A stretch of DNA of 64,000 nucleotides from Alteromonadales bacterium alter-6D02 (GCA_002835545.1 PIZK01000020.1:33202-97201); one strand, 5' to 3'. Counted from the stretch's first letter, positions 18,160-28,439 are shown. The notes: a model not told the origin generated them from the sequence alone. Numbers and translations: made by a program.

Positions 18160-19941
18160 CTAAGCTTTAGGAAATTTAACCCCTAACCACGCTTTAAAAA
18201 ATGCTTTTTGTGAACGACTAACCTTCTTTTGTGGACGAATGACAGGGTTCTTATTCATTTTCGCCGCCAATGTTAACGACTTATCAATGAGACGATCACG
18301 CCTAAACAAAGATAACGTTAACTCTTGCCCCGGTTGATATTGTGCTAAACGAGTTTTTAATGTTGATTGGTTAACCTTCAACCCATTGATAGCTACAATT
18401 TGATCGCCTGTCGTTAACCCGGCTTGCCAAGCTGCTGAATCTTTTAGTACGCGGGTTAAAGTGACCAAGCCATGATTATCAACACTAACAAAACCAGTAT
18501 CAGCAATCTCCTTACTCTTATTAGGGTAGACTAACTCTAATCCAGCTTTATCGAGCAATGCATCAAAATCCACTGCTAGTGGTGATTCTACATTTTTATG
18601 CCACCACTGAGTGTAGTCTTTTCCCGTTAGTGATTGAGCAATTGACTTAATATCATTGGCATTAAATGGTTTGGGCAAACGATGTTGCTTGTAAAGTTCA
18701 CGATGCAGCTCGCTATAACCTGCTTTCATCCTAGAGTCACTTAATAGCTGAAAATCAAAAGCAAGTGAGGCAATAAAACCCTCTGAATAAATACTAACAC
18801 TGTGGTTATGAGCAAAGTCACCGGGCATCGCTATCCAGCTTTCATGGCTTGATTCCGCGACTGATTGCACATGACGACCAGGCTTTTTGGTATGGCTATC
18901 AATGCGCCTAGCTAGATCTTCAAAAAACTCTTTATGAGTGATTAAGCCTGCTTGTAATAATAATTGGCTTTGGAAATAGCTTGTTGAACCCTCTGAAATC
19001 CATAATAAATCAGTATAATTTTCACGTTGGTAATCATACTCAGCAACGCCCTCAGGGCGGTACGCTTTAACATTCCATGTATGAACGAACTCATGAGCTG
19101 CCGTTTTTAGGAAACTCAAATATTGCTTTCTTGGAGCAAAGGAAAAGCGCTTACGTTGAATCACTGTCGAGTTTAAGTGTTCAGTAGCTCCACGAGCATC
19201 CGTCGTCGCATGTACCATAAAAACATAGTTATCAAACGGGTAGCCTTGCCAAATGTTTTGGCTCGCTCCAACCATCTGCTGTAAATCTTTAGCCATTTGA
19301 GGAGCATTGTAATTTCCCTCGCCCCAAATCACTAATTGATAGTCTTTACCGTCTTCTTCGAACTCAAATAGCTCGCTAATCCCCGTTTCAATGGGAGAGT
19401 CAACCAGCACATCATAGTTTTCGGCCACGAAGTGGTGCTCACCCTTGCGCTCCATTCCAGCATAAGATTTCCATTGTGATGGTACAGTTAACGTCACTGA
19501 GATATCTTCATCACGACGTTTGGGGTCATACATAAATACACCAGTTGCATCTAAATATGCATGACTATCATCAATATGGCGCGAACGTAAGCCTAGTTGA
19601 TTGGCGTAAACAGTATACGAAACCTTGATTTCACCTTGTGTTGGATTATCAATTGTCCAACTCGCTTTATCAGTGTGTTGCCAAGACAAAGGGGTCCCTT
19701 GAGCATCTGTAGCACTGAAATGTCTAACGCCGTTAGCTAAGTCCAATATCTTATACTTACCCGTTCGCCACGCGGGCATCATCACTGTTGAACTGCCCTC
19801 ACCACTGGCAGGTAAAGTCATACTAACTTTCCCTAAATGATGCTCTGGGGTTGATAAGTCAACATGGTAGTCGACCGTTGCATAAGCTTGGCTAGATGCA
19901 AAAAGTAGTGCTAATAAACTAATTTTTTTATTCATGCTCAT
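18160..19941 (-). CDS. M61 family peptidase with C-terminal PDZ domain
   Basis: Exported zinc aminopeptidase of the glycyl aminopeptidase family, 593 residues from the chosen start. The signal peptide KKISLLALLFASSQAYA is followed by a beta-rich N-domain, the zinc motif HEFVHTWN (H283) and, downstream, WISEGSTSYF, whose glutamate should be the third zinc ligand. A PDZ domain (about residues 480-570, with SAAWQAGLTTGDQIVAING) ends the protein. The start is uncertain: ATG 19941 or ATG 19935 puts the signal peptide at the N-terminus, whereas ATG 19971 adds ten residues with no ribosome site. Convergent with rdgC. The natural substrates of this family in bacteria are poorly known. Confidence 0.88.
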   Translation of the reverse strand: MSMNKKISLLALLFASSQAYATVDYHVDLSTPEHHLGKVSMTLPASGEGSSTVMMPAWRTGKYKILDLANGVRHFSATDAQGTPLSWQHTDKASWTIDNPTQGEIKVSYTVYANQLGLRSRHIDDSHAYLDATGVFMYDPKRRDEDISVTLTVPSQWKSYAGMERKGEHHFVAENYDVLVDSPIETGISELFEFEEDGKDYQLVIWGEGNYNAPQMAKDLQQMVGASQNIWQGYPFDNYVFMVHATTDARGATEHLNSTVIQRKRFSFAPRKQYLSFLKTAAHEFVHTWNVKAYRPEGVAEYDYQRENYTDLLWISEGSTSYFQSQLLLQAGLITHKEFFEDLARRIDSHTKKPGRHVQSVAESSHESWIAMPGDFAHNHSVSIYSEGFIASLAFDFQLLSDSRMKAGYSELHRELYKQHRLPKPFNANDIKSIAQSLTGKDYTQWWHKNVESPLAVDFDALLDKAGLELVYPNKSKEIADTGFVSVDNHGLVTLTRVLKDSAAWQAGLTTGDQIVAINGLKVNQSTLKTRLAQYQPGQELTLSLFRRDRLIDKSLTLAAKMNKNPVIRPQKKVSRSQKAFFKAWLGVKFPKA

Positions 19942-20164
19942 TTTAAAGTCTAAGAAATAGAAACATGTCATATCATATACTATTTAAGACTAGATTCCTT
20001 CTCTTCAATTTATACACTCTATCTGGTTAGCTTTGTTAAAAATTATGATCAAGGTTCGACTTTTGATGATTTTTATCAATATGATGGCAATAAAACTAAT
20101 GCATCAGTACGCTACACAAGATATGCTATGAAGTGTAATTTTTTCGATTTAGGTAAGTGGATAA

Positions 20165-21622
20165 ATGCTGATACAGTTTTTCAATGAAATCATTCGACTG
20201 AATCAAGGTCAATGTAAAGCATTAGATGAAGAAATGCTTAGACTTCTTGATAACATAAAAGCACAGTCCTATCCTGAAAACGACTTCACTGAACAGCAAT
20301 TTGCAGCATTAACTCAATTACAAAAAAAGTTAACTAGACGCTTGGAATCACAAAGTGATCAATTATTCTCTGACGTTGATAAAACCACAAAATCGACAGT
20401 CCTCTCTACAGAACTACAGCAGCATATCCAACAACAAAGCGATGAGTTTTCACAACAGTTCCAATCAATTAATAGTTCAGCACTGATAAAGCAAATGTCT
20501 TTAGTGATCAATCAATATCACCGTATTATTGATGAACTCACACAAACTAGTGCAAAGAGTAAGTTGCAGCCGGAGTTAGTCCAACGGGGTAAACTTAAAC
20601 TGATCGAGTTAAGTAATGACACTCACTTAAACACCCCTTTTAGATCACAATTACAGGTGTTATCAACCTCTTTTAACAACATCAGCACAACCGATGCGCT
20701 CTTTGACAGCTTTGAGCAATTGTTAGTATTAATCATCAAAAGCATTAATAATGATAAAGAAGCGTCTAAATACTTTTTAAAGAGCCTAAATGTTGCATTA
20801 ACGCACGTTCGAGACGCCGTCACTGACTCAATATCCCTTGCCGAACAATCTGCCGTTACAAGAGCACAATGGGATAATTCATTGTTAGCAACGGTAAATA
20901 AGTTAGATAGCACTGTTAAAGAGGCTGACTTACAACAAAACTTACAACTAAAAATTGTTGATGATATCGATTGTATTATTGACTCAATGAAACAAAAAGA
21001 AGCATTCGATAATGCTGAGCTTGAAAAGTACAATCAAAAGTTCCACGAAATGGAACGTAAACTTAAGTCCGTTGAAGAAGAAGCGAATCATTACAAATCT
21101 CAACTTGATGAGCAACGTTTACTTAACCTTCAAGATAGCTTAACCAAATTACCAAACCGTGCCGCATTAGATCAACGCTTGAAAAGCGAATACACCAAAG
21201 CGATACAATATAACCAATCTCTGTGGGTTGTTATTGTTGATATCGACCACTTCAAGCGGATTAATGATAATTACGGTCACCCTGCCGGTGATAAAACACT
21301 GCAAGTGATCGCATCTACCATCAGCCGCTCACTACGAGAAAGTGAATTTATCGCTCGCTACGGTGGTGAAGAGTTCGTTATTTTAATCCCTAAAGCAAGT
21401 CACACCGCATTAACTGAAATTCTCAATCGCGTTAGGAGAATTATCAAGGCAATACCGTTTCAGTTCAAACATGAGCAAGAAAAAGTATCGATTAGTATTT
21501 CGCTCGGCGCAACCAAGGTGCAGCTAGACGATGACGGACCTGAAGCAAGCTTTGAGCGGGCTGATAGAGCACTTTACCGAGCTAAACGTGAAGGGCGAGA
21601 CCGCGTTATCATCGACTCATAA
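20165..21622 (+). CDS. Soluble diguanylate cyclase (GGDEF protein)
   Basis: A 485-residue cytoplasmic protein with no membrane segment. The N-terminal 310 residues are helical and partly coiled-coil, of unknown role. The GGDEF domain follows DSLTKLPNRAAL, has VDIDHFKRINDNYGH for substrate and metal binding, and the active-site loop ARYGGEEF at residues 398-405. Cyclase activity, making cyclic di-GMP, is therefore expected. The product-inhibition site five residues before the loop, normally RxxD, reads RESE, so feedback control may be weak. ATG 20165 lies after AGGTAAGTGG. It is followed by ppnN after 85 bp on the same strand. Confidence 0.88.
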   Translation: MLIQFFNEIIRLNQGQCKALDEEMLRLLDNIKAQSYPENDFTEQQFAALTQLQKKLTRRLESQSDQLFSDVDKTTKSTVLSTELQQHIQQQSDEFSQQFQSINSSALIKQMSLVINQYHRIIDELTQTSAKSKLQPELVQRGKLKLIELSNDTHLNTPFRSQLQVLSTSFNNISTTDALFDSFEQLLVLIIKSINNDKEASKYFLKSLNVALTHVRDAVTDSISLAEQSAVTRAQWDNSLLATVNKLDSTVKEADLQQNLQLKIVDDIDCIIDSMKQKEAFDNAELEKYNQKFHEMERKLKSVEEEANHYKSQLDEQRLLNLQDSLTKLPNRAALDQRLKSEYTKAIQYNQSLWVVIVDIDHFKRINDNYGHPAGDKTLQVIASTISRSLRESEFIARYGGEEFVILIPKASHTALTEILNRVRRIIKAIPFQFKHEQEKVSISISLGATKVQLDDDGPEASFERADRALYRAKREGRDRVIIDS

Positions 21623-21707
21623 CGCCCCTTCTTTTGCTCCAAATAACCTCCCGCCTTCGCTATGCATGCAATCAGCTATAATTAGAGAAGCGAAAGCCGG
21701 AGGCTTT

Positions 21708-23063
21708 ATGATAATAAAAATTAGCCCAAGAGGAAGTCTTGAGCAACTCTCTCAAATAGAAACTGCTAAGATTCAAAAAAACGCCAGTTCAAGGTATTAT
21801 CAATTATATAGAAAATGTGCGTTAGCGATTCTTTGTTCAGGAATCAAGTGTGATGACGCCCATACAATTCTCACACAATATCCAGACTTTGACATTAATG
21901 TCATTACAAGAGAGCGCGGTGTTCAGCTCGAACTGATAAACCCTCCACAGCAAGCATTTGTTGATGATGAAATCATTATTGGTCTACAAGAGCACTTATT
22001 TTCTGCGTTACGTGACATTGTCTATTTAAGTGACCACTACTATATCGATCCTCACTCCCCTGATTCCAAGAGCCAAATAATCACCAATCGAGTCTTCCGT
22101 GGCCTACGCAATGCAAAGTTAATCACCGATCCAATCGATCCTAGTATTGTCGTGTGCTGGGGAGGCCACTCTATCAGTGATGCTGAATATCAATACACTC
22201 GTGATGTCGGTTATGAGTTAGGGTTGCGTCACTTAAACATTTGTACAGGCTGCGGGCCCGGAGCCATGGAAGGCCCTATGAAAGGAGCCACTATTGGTCA
22301 TGCCAAGCAACGTGTTGAAAAGCCGCGCTATATCGGTTTAACGGAACCATCGATCATTGCGGCTGAACCACCTAACCAATTAGTTAATGAGTTGGTCATA
22401 ATGCCCGATATTGAGAAACGATTAGAAGCATTCATTCGAATAGGCCATGGTATTATTATTTTCCCCGGAGGCCCGGGTACGGCTGAAGAATTATTGTATT
22501 TACTCGGAATTTTATTAGACGCTAACAACGAAAACTACCCTTTCCCCTTAGTACTTACTGGACCCAAAGAGAGCAAAGATTACTTTGCTAGTATTGACCG
22601 CTTCATTAATGATACCTTAGGTAAGCAAACCAAACAGCTATATCGCATCATTATTGACGATCCAAAAAAAGTCGCTCGCGTAATGAAACAAGGAATGCTG
22701 CAAGTCCGAGACTATCGAAAACAGCGTGATGATTCCTATCGATTTAACTGGGGGTTAAACATCCCTTTAACCTTTCAAACGCCTTTTATTCCGTCGCACA
22801 GAGCTATGTCACAGCTTAAATTGGATCGAATGCAAAGCGCACAAGATTTAGCTTCAAACTTGCGTTGTGCATTTTCCGGAATTGTTGCAGGAAATGTAAA
22901 ATACGATAGTATAAAAGCCATAAAGCAACACGGGCTCTTTCAACTCAGTGGCGACCCTGAACTAATGAAGAAAATGGACCAATTACTCAGTGCGTTTGTG
23001 GCACAAAATCGAATGAAGTTACCACATACCGATTATCAACCTTGCTATGAAGTATTAAAATAA
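21708..23063 (+). CDS. ppnN: Nucleotide 5'-monophosphate nucleosidase PpnN
   Basis: LOG-family enzyme that hydrolyses nucleotide monophosphates to a base and ribose 5-phosphate; in E. coli it is a target of (p)ppGpp. 451 residues (E. coli 454). The N-terminus MIIKISPRGSLEQLSQ matches the family. ATG 21708 is supported by GGAGG at ideal spacing, although the frame stays open 177 bp further back. The Rossmann core includes GCGPGAMEGPMKGA and the nucleotide-binding motif PGGPGTAEE. xni starts 4 bp after its stop, so the two are co-transcribed. Confidence 0.95.
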   Translation: MIIKISPRGSLEQLSQIETAKIQKNASSRYYQLYRKCALAILCSGIKCDDAHTILTQYPDFDINVITRERGVQLELINPPQQAFVDDEIIIGLQEHLFSALRDIVYLSDHYYIDPHSPDSKSQIITNRVFRGLRNAKLITDPIDPSIVVCWGGHSISDAEYQYTRDVGYELGLRHLNICTGCGPGAMEGPMKGATIGHAKQRVEKPRYIGLTEPSIIAAEPPNQLVNELVIMPDIEKRLEAFIRIGHGIIIFPGGPGTAEELLYLLGILLDANNENYPFPLVLTGPKESKDYFASIDRFINDTLGKQTKQLYRIIIDDPKKVARVMKQGMLQVRDYRKQRDDSYRFNWGLNIPLTFQTPFIPSHRAMSQLKLDRMQSAQDLASNLRCAFSGIVAGNVKYDSIKAIKQHGLFQLSGDPELMKKMDQLLSAFVAQNRMKLPHTDYQPCYEVLK

Positions 23064-23066
23064 TTA

Positions 23067-23915
23067 ATGACCAATACCCCACAAAATTACTCTCAGTGTA
23101 GCGCTAAGCCAGAGCCGTCACAATCTCGGCACGGTCACTCAACGCATCTAGTCGTCATCGATGCATTAAATTTAATTCGCCGAATTGATGGCGCTCTGCG
23201 AGGTTTTAAAAACCAAGGTTCTTTAGATAAAGAACAATTAATTGGCTTGACCAAACAAGCATTATCTAAACTCATCAGAGGGCATCAACCTACACATATT
23301 GCCGCAGTGTTTGACGGAGATGGTAACAATTGGCGTAAACAGCTATACCCTGAATATAAAGCAAATAGAAAACCTATGGATCCGTCCCTCGCCGCTCTAT
23401 TACCTGAGATTATTCAACAATGGCAACAACTCGGTGTCATGTCACTAACGACCGCGCATGAAGAGGCCGATGATCTGATAGCGACACTAAGTTATAAAGT
23501 GACTAAACACCAAGGCCGCTGCACTGTAGTGTCCACCGACCAAGGCTTCTACCAACTACTACCGCTAGGTGTCGCGATATGGGATCACTTCGCAGGGCAC
23601 TGGATAAACCAACAAAATATCCAACAGAAGTTTTCAATTTCTGCGATACAACTTCTCGATTATTGGGCAATTGTGGGCCAAAGTGGTAATAAAATCCCTG
23701 GCGTCGCAGGAATGGGTCCAAAAGCTGCATTAACTATCCTGAAGCAGCATCAAGATTTAAAAACCGCTTTTTCAATCACTCAAGGGCAAGACAAGCAGTT
23801 GCTCAAGTTGCAGCAAAATAAACATCAAGCACAATTGAGTTATCAATTAGTCCGCCTAAAACAAAATATTAGTTTAGGAATCAACCTACAACAGTTAAGA
23901 TATACAGCTAAATAG
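23067..23915 (+). CDS. xni: Flap endonuclease Xni (exonuclease IX)
   Basis: 5'-nuclease family protein like the N-terminal domain of DNA polymerase I, 282 residues. Family motifs: VVIDALNLIRRIDGA, FDGDGNNWRK, LYPEYKANRKP, AHEEADDLIATL, STDQGF and the helix-hairpin-helix region IPGVAGMGPKAAL. The protein has about 26 extra residues (MTNTPQNYSQ to GHST) ahead of the usual start; no ATG, GTG or TTG occurs in frame between them and HLVVIDA, so the extension appears real. It begins 4 bp after ppnN. The role in flap processing comes from the family; E. coli Xni lacks some catalytic acids of FEN enzymes. Confidence 0.92.
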   Translation: MTNTPQNYSQCSAKPEPSQSRHGHSTHLVVIDALNLIRRIDGALRGFKNQGSLDKEQLIGLTKQALSKLIRGHQPTHIAAVFDGDGNNWRKQLYPEYKANRKPMDPSLAALLPEIIQQWQQLGVMSLTTAHEEADDLIATLSYKVTKHQGRCTVVSTDQGFYQLLPLGVAIWDHFAGHWINQQNIQQKFSISAIQLLDYWAIVGQSGNKIPGVAGMGPKAALTILKQHQDLKTAFSITQGQDKQLLKLQQNKHQAQLSYQLVRLKQNISLGINLQQLRYTAK

Positions 23916-23942
23916 CTACCTTATGAAGGGACCGCAACCAGT

Positions 23943-25718
23943 ATGACACAGCAAAAGGAACAGTCTCTTGTTCCCGAAATATTGCAACACCAGCAGCAGT
24001 TAGATCATATTCTAACGATCTCCACGCGCGATGTGTCTTCGGTCAATAGTAAGAAATTAAATGCTCATTTAACTATTTTCAGTGATTGGCTATGGCACTT
24101 AGCCCCCGATAATATTGATGCCGCTCTCGGCTTTTTACTTCACCAAACACAGCCTGTATCAGCGGCCTGCGACACAGCTTTTAAACGAGCAGTCATCACC
24201 AGAAAGTTAGCCGAACAATTAAAGTATCATGCTTACTATGCACAAAACCTCATCAAAGCTTCCTTGATACTTGATCTGGGACTGAACCTCAACGGGGTTA
24301 ACCTCAGTGAAAAACTGCGTGCCCATCAAGCCTTAACAACACAAGAAAAGAAAGTTCTACATCAATCACCAATAATTAGCGCTAACTTTTGCCACAAGCA
24401 AAAGCTATTTGATACATCGATTATCTACGGTGTCATGGAGCATAAAGAACGCCTTGATGGTAGTGGTTACCCTAAAAGAAGATCGAATAACCAGTTACGA
24501 AGGGAGGGAAAATTACTCGCAATTGTACACAGGGTGTGTGAACTGCTAACGGCCACAGAGAAACGTCCAGCTTATTCGATCAAACAAGCCTTAGGCTACT
24601 TAGCTAAGCATCCACAACACTTTTGCTCTGATATATTACGTCACGTGGTCGTCACGTTAGATAAGCCACACCCAGCTATGTCGTTAAGAATTGATAAAAA
24701 AACTGCTGGATTAATTGAGTCGATCGATTATTTAGAACAAAAAGTTCGCTACTTTACTTATCAGATCGAACACCCCCTAGAGACATTAGCCGAGCAGGTT
24801 CAAATTGCAGAGATAAATAAGACACAACAGTATTTTATTGAACCCCGAACCTTTTCCACTAAGACATTAACAACCTTGTTAGAACAACATAATACGCAGC
24901 ATGTTGAAGATAACAGTGAGAAAACCTCCCGACTCCAACCGAGTATGACACTACAACGATTACTCGATTGCAGCGCCCAGGCTCAACCGGATCAAGCTTT
25001 AATTGAAGAGTACCTAAGTCAATTACCAACACTGGGGGAGTCTTTTGTTAATACATTAACCACGCTTTACCCCAATAGCCAATTTAACAGCAGTTTGCAC
25101 GCCTTCAAAATGGCTGGGGCAAAGCAAGCTAGGCCACTGTTAAGTCAGCTCGCACTACAAAACCAACTTTCAGAGTATTTCTTTCCTGCATTGCCATCGT
25201 TAGATCATAAAGTTACACATGTGATCAAATTATCACGAGAAGTTGCACAATACGCGCGCAATATTGAGCCTAATCAATTAGCAATGTTTAGCTTGATTAA
25301 TTTGGCCCCTCTTTATTTTGAGCGTAAAATTCATCAATTACCCGCCCGTTCCACTGTCGATATCACTGCGTGTTATCTTCATCATGGCTTTAGTTTATTT
25401 GGTTTAAATAATAGCCAAATGCAAGTAAAAATTGCCACTGCGTTAATAAAGCACTGGGATAAGCGAGCGACAAATTTAAATGCACTTCGAGCACTTTCGA
25501 CACAACCAGCTAAACTTTCGAAACAAGAACAAGAACTTATCGATGGTTATCAACTAGCTCTTTTACTGACGCACCACACATTCCACGGTGTGTCGTTACA
25601 ACATAAACAACTCAAGCAGAAACTCGCCCTAACCTGCCGTACTCTATCTATAAAAAAACTCGAACTAACTCAGTTGATTAACTTCTCGCTCGATCTCCAG
25701 CCAATGTGTGAACTGTAG
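23943..25718 (+). CDS. Degenerate HD-GYP-like protein of unknown function
   Basis: A 591-residue soluble protein. Residues about 85-230 resemble an HD-GYP domain: EHKERLDGSGYPKR keeps the GYP signature, and a matching helix pattern flanks it. The expected HD dyad, normally in a sequence like LLHDIGK, is replaced by LILDLGLN, so the first metal ligand is gone. The rest (230-591) is helical with scattered histidines and no family I recognise. ATG 23943, 27 bp after xni. Cyclic di-GMP phosphodiesterase activity seems unlikely; binding or structural use is possible. Confidence 0.7.
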   Translation: MTQQKEQSLVPEILQHQQQLDHILTISTRDVSSVNSKKLNAHLTIFSDWLWHLAPDNIDAALGFLLHQTQPVSAACDTAFKRAVITRKLAEQLKYHAYYAQNLIKASLILDLGLNLNGVNLSEKLRAHQALTTQEKKVLHQSPIISANFCHKQKLFDTSIIYGVMEHKERLDGSGYPKRRSNNQLRREGKLLAIVHRVCELLTATEKRPAYSIKQALGYLAKHPQHFCSDILRHVVVTLDKPHPAMSLRIDKKTAGLIESIDYLEQKVRYFTYQIEHPLETLAEQVQIAEINKTQQYFIEPRTFSTKTLTTLLEQHNTQHVEDNSEKTSRLQPSMTLQRLLDCSAQAQPDQALIEEYLSQLPTLGESFVNTLTTLYPNSQFNSSLHAFKMAGAKQARPLLSQLALQNQLSEYFFPALPSLDHKVTHVIKLSREVAQYARNIEPNQLAMFSLINLAPLYFERKIHQLPARSTVDITACYLHHGFSLFGLNNSQMQVKIATALIKHWDKRATNLNALRALSTQPAKLSKQEQELIDGYQLALLLTHHTFHGVSLQHKQLKQKLALTCRTLSIKKLELTQLINFSLDLQPMCEL

Positions 25719-25905
25719 TAAGTTTTCAAAAATTTCTTTGCCTATAATCAAATTGATTCATTATATTTGATACAAATTTGTTATACTTACTTAGATTTTA
25801 ATTCTTCCATTTTTACGTCCACATAAGCGCAAAAGCTAAAAAAGATAATGGACGCCATTGTTATACGCAATATTACAATGGAAAACACAAGACAAAGGTA
25901 ACAAC

Positions 25906-26913
25906 ATGACTCAAACTACGATCACTGTCATCCCTGGCGACGGTATTGGCCCAAGCATCATCGACTCTGCAATTCAAATCTTAGATAAAGTGGGTTGTAA
26001 CTTTAATTACGAATATGCAAAAGCAGGTTTAGCGGCATTAGAAGAAACTGATGAGCTATTACCGCAAGCAACATTAGATATGATCGCTAAAAACAAGGTT
26101 ACTCTAAAAGGCCCATTAACAACTCCAATCGGTGCTGGCTTTACTTCAATTAACGTTAGTTTACGTAAGCAATTTGGCCTGTACGCTAACTTACGTCCAG
26201 TTCGTTCATTTGAAGGAACAAAAGCGCGTTACGAAAACATCGATATCATTACTGTTCGTGAGAACACTCAAGGCATGTACTCAGGTTTAGGCCAAGTGAT
26301 GAGTGAAGATGGTGCAAGCGCTGAGGCAATGAGTGTTGTAACTCGTGAAGGCGCAGAAAAAATTGTTACTTTCGCTTACGAACTAGCACGTAAAGAAGGT
26401 CGTAAAAAAGTAACCGCCGTTCATAAAGCGAATATCTTAAAAACAACATCAGGTTTATTCCTTGAAGTTGCTCGTGAAGTGGGTGCACGTTACCCAGAGA
26501 TCGAATCAACAGAAATGATCGTTGATAATACCTGTATGCAATTAGTAATGAACCCTGAACAGTTTGACGTTATCGTAACAACTAACCTGTTTGGCGATAT
26601 CCTATCTGACTTATGTGCAGGTTTAGTCGGTGGCCTTGGTATGGCTCCAGGCGCTAACATTGGTGAAGATGCAGCAATCTTTGAAGCGGTTCACGGCAGT
26701 GCACCAGATATTGCAGGTAAAAACTTAGCAAATCCAACATCGGTTATTCTTGCGTCAGTTCAAATGCTTGACTATCTTGGTATGGCTGATAAAGCTGAAA
26801 AAATCCTTAACGCATTAAAAGATGTAATCGCAACGGGTGACCGTACTACTCACGATCTTGGTGGTAACCACGGTACAACAGACTTCACGGCAGCAATGCT
26901 AGAGCGTTTATAA
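25906..26913 (+). CDS. NAD-dependent isocitrate dehydrogenase
   Basis: Isocitrate/isopropylmalate dehydrogenase family, 335 residues, the short form related to mitochondrial NAD enzymes and unlike the long NADP-dependent Icd of E. coli. Substrate-binding residues lie in NVSLRKQFGLYANLRP; metal ligands are in DNTCMQLV and LFGDILSDLCAG; the cofactor loop HGSAPDIAGKNLANP is of the NAD type. ATG 25906 is preceded by AAAGG. A TTG at 25858 could extend it by 16 residues but lacks support. Homoisocitrate or isopropylmalate dehydrogenase is less likely from the substrate loop. Shares a terminator with convergent rlmM. Confidence 0.87.
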   Translation: MTQTTITVIPGDGIGPSIIDSAIQILDKVGCNFNYEYAKAGLAALEETDELLPQATLDMIAKNKVTLKGPLTTPIGAGFTSINVSLRKQFGLYANLRPVRSFEGTKARYENIDIITVRENTQGMYSGLGQVMSEDGASAEAMSVVTREGAEKIVTFAYELARKEGRKKVTAVHKANILKTTSGLFLEVAREVGARYPEIESTEMIVDNTCMQLVMNPEQFDVIVTTNLFGDILSDLCAGLVGGLGMAPGANIGEDAAIFEAVHGSAPDIAGKNLANPTSVILASVQMLDYLGMADKAEKILNALKDVIATGDRTTHDLGGNHGTTDFTAAMLERL

Positions 26914-26927
26914 TCAATGACCTGAAT

Positions 26928-26957
26928 ATAAAAGAGCCGCTCATTAGCGGCTCTTTT
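26928..26957. terminator. Bidirectional terminator between isocitrate dehydrogenase and rlmM
   Basis: AAAAGAGCCGCT, loop CATT, AGCGGCTCTTTTTT: a 12-bp stem with A and T tracts on both sides. Confidence 0.92.
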
Positions 26958-26973
26958 TTATCTTCGCATCAAA

Positions 26974-28044
26974 CTATTGTAACAACTCAATAGAGACTGT
27001 AACTTCTTCACGGTCATGATATAAATGTTTACATTGCAGCTTATATCGCAAGCCTGCTTTTCGTAATTTAGATTCAATCAGCTCTAAACATTTGTACACT
27101 TCAACAAAACGTTTTTTCATCGGTAACTTTAAGTTAAAGATCGTTGCACGACACCAATCCTTAATTAACCAGTCAGACATTAAATCAGCAACCATGATCG
27201 GTTTTTCAACCATATCGCAAATCATCCAATCAACCGTTTTTTCGGGCTTAAATTTAAAACCGTCTTCCATGAAATGAGTCACTTGTCCCGTATCCATTAA
27301 GGATTGTGCCATCGGCCCGTTATCAATCGCGCTAACGAATAAGCCACGACGCACCAATTGGTAGGTCCAACCCCCAGGGCACGCTCCTAAGTCCACACCA
27401 GTCATGCTAGGACGCATGCTCGAGCCCTCTTCTTGCTGTTGTGGTAAAAAGAATAAAATGGCTTCCTCGAGTTTTAACGTCGAGCGACTCGGTGCATCAC
27501 TAGGAAATTTTAAACGAGGGATTCCCATAAAGAATGGCGAGTTATTATCAGAGTATGAATAACCTAAGAAACCGTTACCTGAGTCAAGCATCATCAAATG
27601 CAGCACCGGCTTTTTGGGCTGTTCTTTTTTAGTTAAACACCCTTGCTTACGCAATGCACCACGCAATGGCACGGTAAATTTACGACAAAAACCAAGTAAC
27701 TCTTTCGCTTCGTTAGTGTCTGGTGTTTCGATACGAATATCACCACATAACGGTAGCTTATCAGTTGAATCTAGAATGGCTGAAACGCGGTCAGTAGGCG
27801 GTAAATCTTGAAGCTTTGCTACAACGACAAACATTTGGCGAGCAAAGACAAGCTTATTAAATGATAGTGTTTTAGCTAATAGATCCGCCTGTGCTAGATC
27901 AGGGGTGATGTAATTGACATAGCCCGAATTGTCCGCCACGACACAATAACCATAAACTTCTTGCTCTGTTGCTAACTGCTGAATCTCACCAGCACATTCT
28001 TTTTCAAAGCCTCGGCGGCAATAAAGTAATAAACCATTATTCAT
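26974..28044 (-). CDS. rlmM: 23S rRNA 2'-O-methyltransferase RlmM
   Basis: SAM-dependent enzyme that methylates C2498 of 23S rRNA; 356 residues (E. coli 366). An N-terminal THUMP-like region ([17 protein letters not shown]) is followed by a Rossmann methyltransferase with SAM motif [17 protein letters not shown] and the K-D-K-E set typical of RrmJ-like enzymes ([16 protein letters not shown]). ATG 28044 overlaps the DUF423 stop by 4 bp, indicating translational coupling. gcvA, DUF423 and rlmM form one transcript, the same order as in E. coli. Confidence 0.95.
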   Translation of the reverse strand: MNNGLLLYCRRGFEKECAGEIQQLATEQEVYGYCVVADNSGYVNYITPDLAQADLLAKTLSFNKLVFARQMFVVVAKLQDLPPTDRVSAILDSTDKLPLCGDIRIETPDTNEAKELLGFCRKFTVPLRGALRKQGCLTKKEQPKKPVLHLMMLDSGNGFLGYSYSDNNSPFFMGIPRLKFPSDAPSRSTLKLEEAILFFLPQQQEEGSSMRPSMTGVDLGACPGGWTYQLVRRGLFVSAIDNGPMAQSLMDTGQVTHFMEDGFKFKPEKTVDWMICDMVEKPIMVADLMSDWLIKDWCRATIFNLKLPMKKRFVEVYKCLELIESKLRKAGLRYKLQCKHLYHDREEVTVSIELLQ

Positions 28045-28439
28045 TTCGATTCTCTACATAGCGTTCTGGCTGCTACTAACAAGCCAAGCCAAGCCACAAT
28101 AAATGTCATTCCGCCAATTGGCGTTAAAAAGCCGGCAATTTTAACGCCAGTAAAGGCAAATAGATACAGCGTATAACAAAATAAGCTTATTCCCAGCGCA
28201 AATAAGATGCCGCATGTGAGCCAAATAACGCGTTTCGTATATACAAAGCCAAAAACACACGCGAGCATGGCTAATAAGGCGTAATAATGGTGCTGATTGG
28301 CTTTGTTAAACACATCAACGAGTGCCGCTGATTGCTGAACTTTCTCAGCATGACTCGCGTATGCAGCAAAAGCGGTAGCAAAGGCTCCATTTAAACCAGC
28401 AAACATCATCAACATGCGGGTGACACGATGGCTAGTCAA
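28041..28439 (-). CDS. DUF423 family membrane protein (YgdD-like)
   Basis: A 132-residue inner-membrane protein with about four hydrophobic helices (near residues 8-27, 45-66, 70-92, 97-122). The patterns [16 protein letters not shown] near the N-terminus and [15 protein letters not shown] near the C-terminus are typical of DUF423. Function unknown in all species. It overlaps gcvA by 8 bp and rlmM by 4 bp, so it is the middle gene of a tightly packed operon. Confidence 0.88.
   Translation of the reverse strand: MTSHRVTRMLMMFAGLNGAFATAFAAYASHAEKVQQSAALVDVFNKANQHHYYALLAMLACVFGFVYTKRVIWLTCGILFALGISLFCYTLYLFAFTGVKIAGFLTPIGGMTFIVAWLGLLVAARTLCRESK

Noticed and set aside
21531..21707. N-terminal extension of ppnN back to 21531
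   Set aside because: It would overlap the end of the GGDEF gene; GGAGG before ATG 21708 and the family N-terminus fix the start there.
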